From NCBI GenBank assembly GCA_017415945.1, contig JAFQDR010000045.1:1-6375 (forward strand): a stretch of 6,375 nt of DNA. The letters run 5' to 3'. Made by a program: the position numbers and the translations under genes. Shown piece after piece: positions 5,783-6,375 of this stretch. Below the pieces are notes generated by a model. It saw only the letters and a program-made list of their open reading frames with translations, did not search any database and had not been told where the DNA came from. The first letter of the stretch is position 1. Each line of letters opens with the position of its first letter. This DNA comes from Oscillospiraceae bacterium (GTDB taxonomy: Bacteria > Bacillota_A > Clostridia > Oscillospirales > Oscillospiraceae).

Positions 5783-6223
5783 ATGATTCATTCAATACGG
5801 AAACATACAACGAATGACCGTGCTGAGGCGAACTACATCAGCACGGTCGTATATATTCTGGTTGTTGTCATCACACTGGCGGTCATTATGGATGTACTCG
5901 CTGTGATCATGACCAAGCAGAAGCTGGATGCCGCAGCCGATCAGGTTACAAGACAGATCCAGCTTGCCGGTAAAGTGGATGAGGATACCACAGCACTTGT
6001 GAACTTCCTCAGCTCCAATCTCGGTAAAGCAGACAATCTGACATACCATGTGGATACCAGTTACATCACCAAAGAAGGATGCTCCACGGCGATCCAGCTT
6101 GGAACCCCGTTCTATCTTACTGTAACAGCAGATCTTGAGCTTGGCGGGTTCTGGCAGATCACCGGTCTTCCGATGACGCTGAAATCCACGGCAGCCGGAG
6201 TATCCGAGAGGTACTGGAAATGA
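5783..6223 (+). CDS. TadE-like / DUF4320-like pseudopilin-type membrane protein
   Basis: A 146-residue protein. I choose ATG at 5783, with AAGGGGG (5768-5774) eight bases upstream. An in-frame TTG at 5747 sits in the terminator T-run and has no ribosome binding site. A short polar, basic N-terminus (RKHTTNDRAEAN) leads into one membrane segment at about 18-43 (YISTVVYILVVVITLAVIMD onward). Next are an amphipathic helix with KQKLDAAADQVTRQIQLAG and a beta-rich exposed domain to the C-terminus. This matches TadE-type small pilus proteins and, from memory, the clostridial DUF4320 family. TadE proteins are membrane-anchored, pseudopilin-like parts of Tad pili. Here the Glu usually found five residues after the processing site is absent (Ile19 if cleavage followed Ala14), so processing by a prepilin peptidase is uncertain. 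It is the first gene after the strong promoter. Its stop overlaps the next start (ATGA, 6220-6223). A role in a mating surface structure is inferred. Confidence 0.8.
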   Translation: MIHSIRKHTTNDRAEANYISTVVYILVVVITLAVIMDVLAVIMTKQKLDAAADQVTRQIQLAGKVDEDTTALVNFLSSNLGKADNLTYHVDTSYITKEGCSTAIQLGTPFYLTVTADLELGGFWQITGLPMTLKSTAAGVSERYWK

Positions 6224-6375
6224 TCCGGTATCTGAAGAATGAACGCGGTGACAGTGTAGTTCCTTTCACCGGCTTTTTCGTGATGGCGATGGTGATCCTG
6301 CTCGCACAGCTCATGATGTGGGTGTCAGCGGAAATCACATTCATCAATATCCGTAACTCCGTCAAAAACGAACTG
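6220..6375 (+). CDS. second TadE-like membrane protein, 3'-truncated by window end
   Basis: An open frame of 52 codons from ATG at 6220 to the right window edge, overlapping the previous gene's stop by ATGA. AGAGG (6207-6211) lies eight bases upstream. The visible N-terminus is MIRYLKNERGDSVVPFTGFF at residues 1-20, followed by a hydrophobic stretch to about residue 36 and then a polar segment with SAEITFINIRNSVKNE. The basic stretch, the Arg-Gly, and the membrane helix starting two to six residues later are typical of TadE/TadG-like and clostridial pilus-type proteins. After Gly10 the fifth residue is Pro15 where TadE proteins have Glu. It is the partner of the upstream TadE-like gene and cotranscribed with it. 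The full length and C-terminal domain are not visible. Confidence 0.75.
   Translation, partial: MIRYLKNERGDSVVPFTGFFVMAMVILLAQLMMWVSAEITFINIRNSVKNEL

Overview
The window looks like part of the transfer module of an integrative and conjugative element, or a related conjugative plasmid, from a Gram-positive anaerobe of the Clostridia (Firmicutes). The strongest evidence is an unmistakable VirD4/TraG-type coupling ATPase. Supporting evidence is the tight same-strand gene packing, strong AGGAGG-type ribosome binding sites, ATGA gene overlaps, and a textbook sigma-A promoter. Every convincing gene lies on the + strand. The genus cannot be told from the sequence.

Layout. At 3-212 is the end of an unrecognised small or truncated ORF. 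An 85-bp gap (213-296) with short repeats and a hairpin leads into a winged-helix-like protein (297-821). Next comes a GTG-started protein (824-1420) whose C-terminal 120 residues resemble a RusA-type Holliday junction resolvase. A 157-bp gap holds overlapping inverted repeats. A second, longer winged-helix-like protein (1578-2678) then overlaps by ATGA with the VirD4-like coupling protein (2675-4555). This is followed by a protein with three S1/OB-like segments (4571-5575).

The 5576-5782 interval is a dense regulatory block. It carries a 4.4-copy tandem array with an exact 11-bp period. Immediately after it is a perfect TTGACA-N17-TATAAT promoter with an extended -10. About 20 bases past the likely transcription start is a branched hairpin closed by a GC-rich stem and followed by a T-run, which looks like an attenuator or the end of a short RNA. 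Past it lie two ATGA-coupled genes for small TadE/pseudopilin-like membrane proteins (5783-6223 and 6220 to beyond the window end).

Inferred working model. The first block supplies cytoplasmic DNA-handling proteins (two winged-helix proteins and a RusA-like nuclease), the ATPase that delivers DNA to the transfer channel, and a possible RNA-binding protein. The second block, under its own switchable promoter, starts a run of surface or pilus-like envelope genes. The least expected items are the RusA-like protein, the helically phased repeats abutting a near-perfect promoter with a conditional terminator, and the coupling protein's Walker A loop, which has Met where Gly normally precedes the Lys.
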